Below, piece by piece: positions 5,618-5,766 of a stretch of 5,766 nucleotides of DNA. The notes beneath the pieces were generated by a model, which saw nothing but the letters and a program-made list of their open reading frames with translations, was not told the DNA's origin and ran no database searches. Origin of the DNA: an uncultured Bacillota bacterium. Its GTDB lineage: Bacteria; Bacillota; Clostridia; Peptostreptococcales; Anaerovoracaceae. How positions within the stretch are numbered: the first letter of the stretch is position 1; each line of letters starts with the position of its first letter. The translations under genes were made by a program, and so were the position numbers. The DNA lies in contig CAMOXP010000094.1 of NCBI GenBank assembly GCA_946629205.1, positions 1-5,766 on the forward strand, in the 5' to 3' direction.

Positions 5618-5666
5618 CTGTCAGATGGAGTTTTGCGCAGCAACCTGACCCGATTCATGAAGAATT

Positions 5667-5703
5667 GCTCATTTCGCTTCCACAGCGAAGTGAGCTGTTT
5701 TTT
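5667..5703 (+). terminator. strong intrinsic terminator of the envelope/queT unit
   Basis: A 12-bp stem pairs 5667-5678 (GCTCATTTCGCT) with 5684-5695 (AGCGAAGTGAGC), with one G-U wobble and a 5-base loop, followed by TG and six T (5698-5703). It begins 50 bases after the truncated queT stop codon and should end the transcript that starts near 2674. The opposite strand lacks a good T-run, so it acts mainly rightward. Confidence 0.92.
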
Positions 5704-5766
5704 ATGCCGGCAGAGTTTCTCCGTACAGCCGGCGCAGGACATATAAGCGTTGGTGTTTTCAGAAAA

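Noticed and set aside
5706..5733. GCCGGC repeated at 5706-5711 and 5728-5733, able to form a 6-bp stem
   Set aside because: The unit is self-complementary and short, has no T-run and lies next to a much better terminator. It is likely chance in GC-rich sequence.
5704..5766. Open frames after the terminator: + strand from an ATG at 5704, and minus-strand frames entering from the right edge
   Set aside because: The + frame has no ribosome-binding site and begins in the terminator T-run. The minus frames are short, motif-free and cannot be judged without sequence beyond the edge.

Overview
The window looks like a piece of a chromosome from a low-to-mid GC Bacillota, most likely a clostridial gut-type anaerobe. 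The reasons are an iron-dependent alcohol dehydrogenase of the PduQ/EutG/FucO type, a clostridial-style old-yellow-enzyme protein with a C-terminal Fe-S cysteine cluster, a lipoprotein with a short Gram-positive type signal, a QueT-type ECF S-component, and vegetative sigma-A-like promoters (TTGATA with TAAAAT or TATAAT). No genus can be fixed from the sequence alone. There are no rRNA or tRNA genes, IS elements or CRISPR arrays. No stretch longer than about 150 bases lacks a gene.

Left part (1-1426, + strand): the 3' end of an HpcH/HpaI-family class II aldolase gene is followed, after a 101-base gap with its own good promoter, by a complete iron-containing alcohol dehydrogenase. The pair makes biochemical sense: such aldolases split 2-keto-3-deoxy sugar acids into pyruvate and a short aldehyde, and FucO/PduQ-type dehydrogenases reduce short aldehydes to alcohols with NADH.

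Middle (1469-2581, - strand): a 370-residue FMN TIM-barrel ene-reductase-like protein ends convergently with the dehydrogenase. It has a full CX2CX2CX11C Fe-S motif at its C-terminus but no FAD/NAD(P)H domain. Its promoter lies back-to-back with, and overlaps, the promoter of the next + strand unit. A 13-bp perfect dyad, TACAG-TTT-CTGTA, sits between them.

Right part (2704-5703, + strand): one likely transcription unit with a promoter at 2638-2667 and a strong intrinsic terminator at 5667-5703. It encodes a small four-helix membrane protein, a very acidic lipoprotein (58 D/E against 19 K/R), a secreted basic protein with two fibronectin-III-like domains and an unassigned beta-rich C-terminal domain (42 D/E against 65 K/R), and a QueT-like S-component of only 107 residues that appears truncated at the C-terminus. 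The first three look like a cell-envelope module of unknown function and are the least explained part of the window.

Two genes (the dehydrogenase and the FnIII protein) have short near-perfect tandem duplications just upstream of their start codons. The FnIII gene lacks a visible Shine-Dalgarno sequence.
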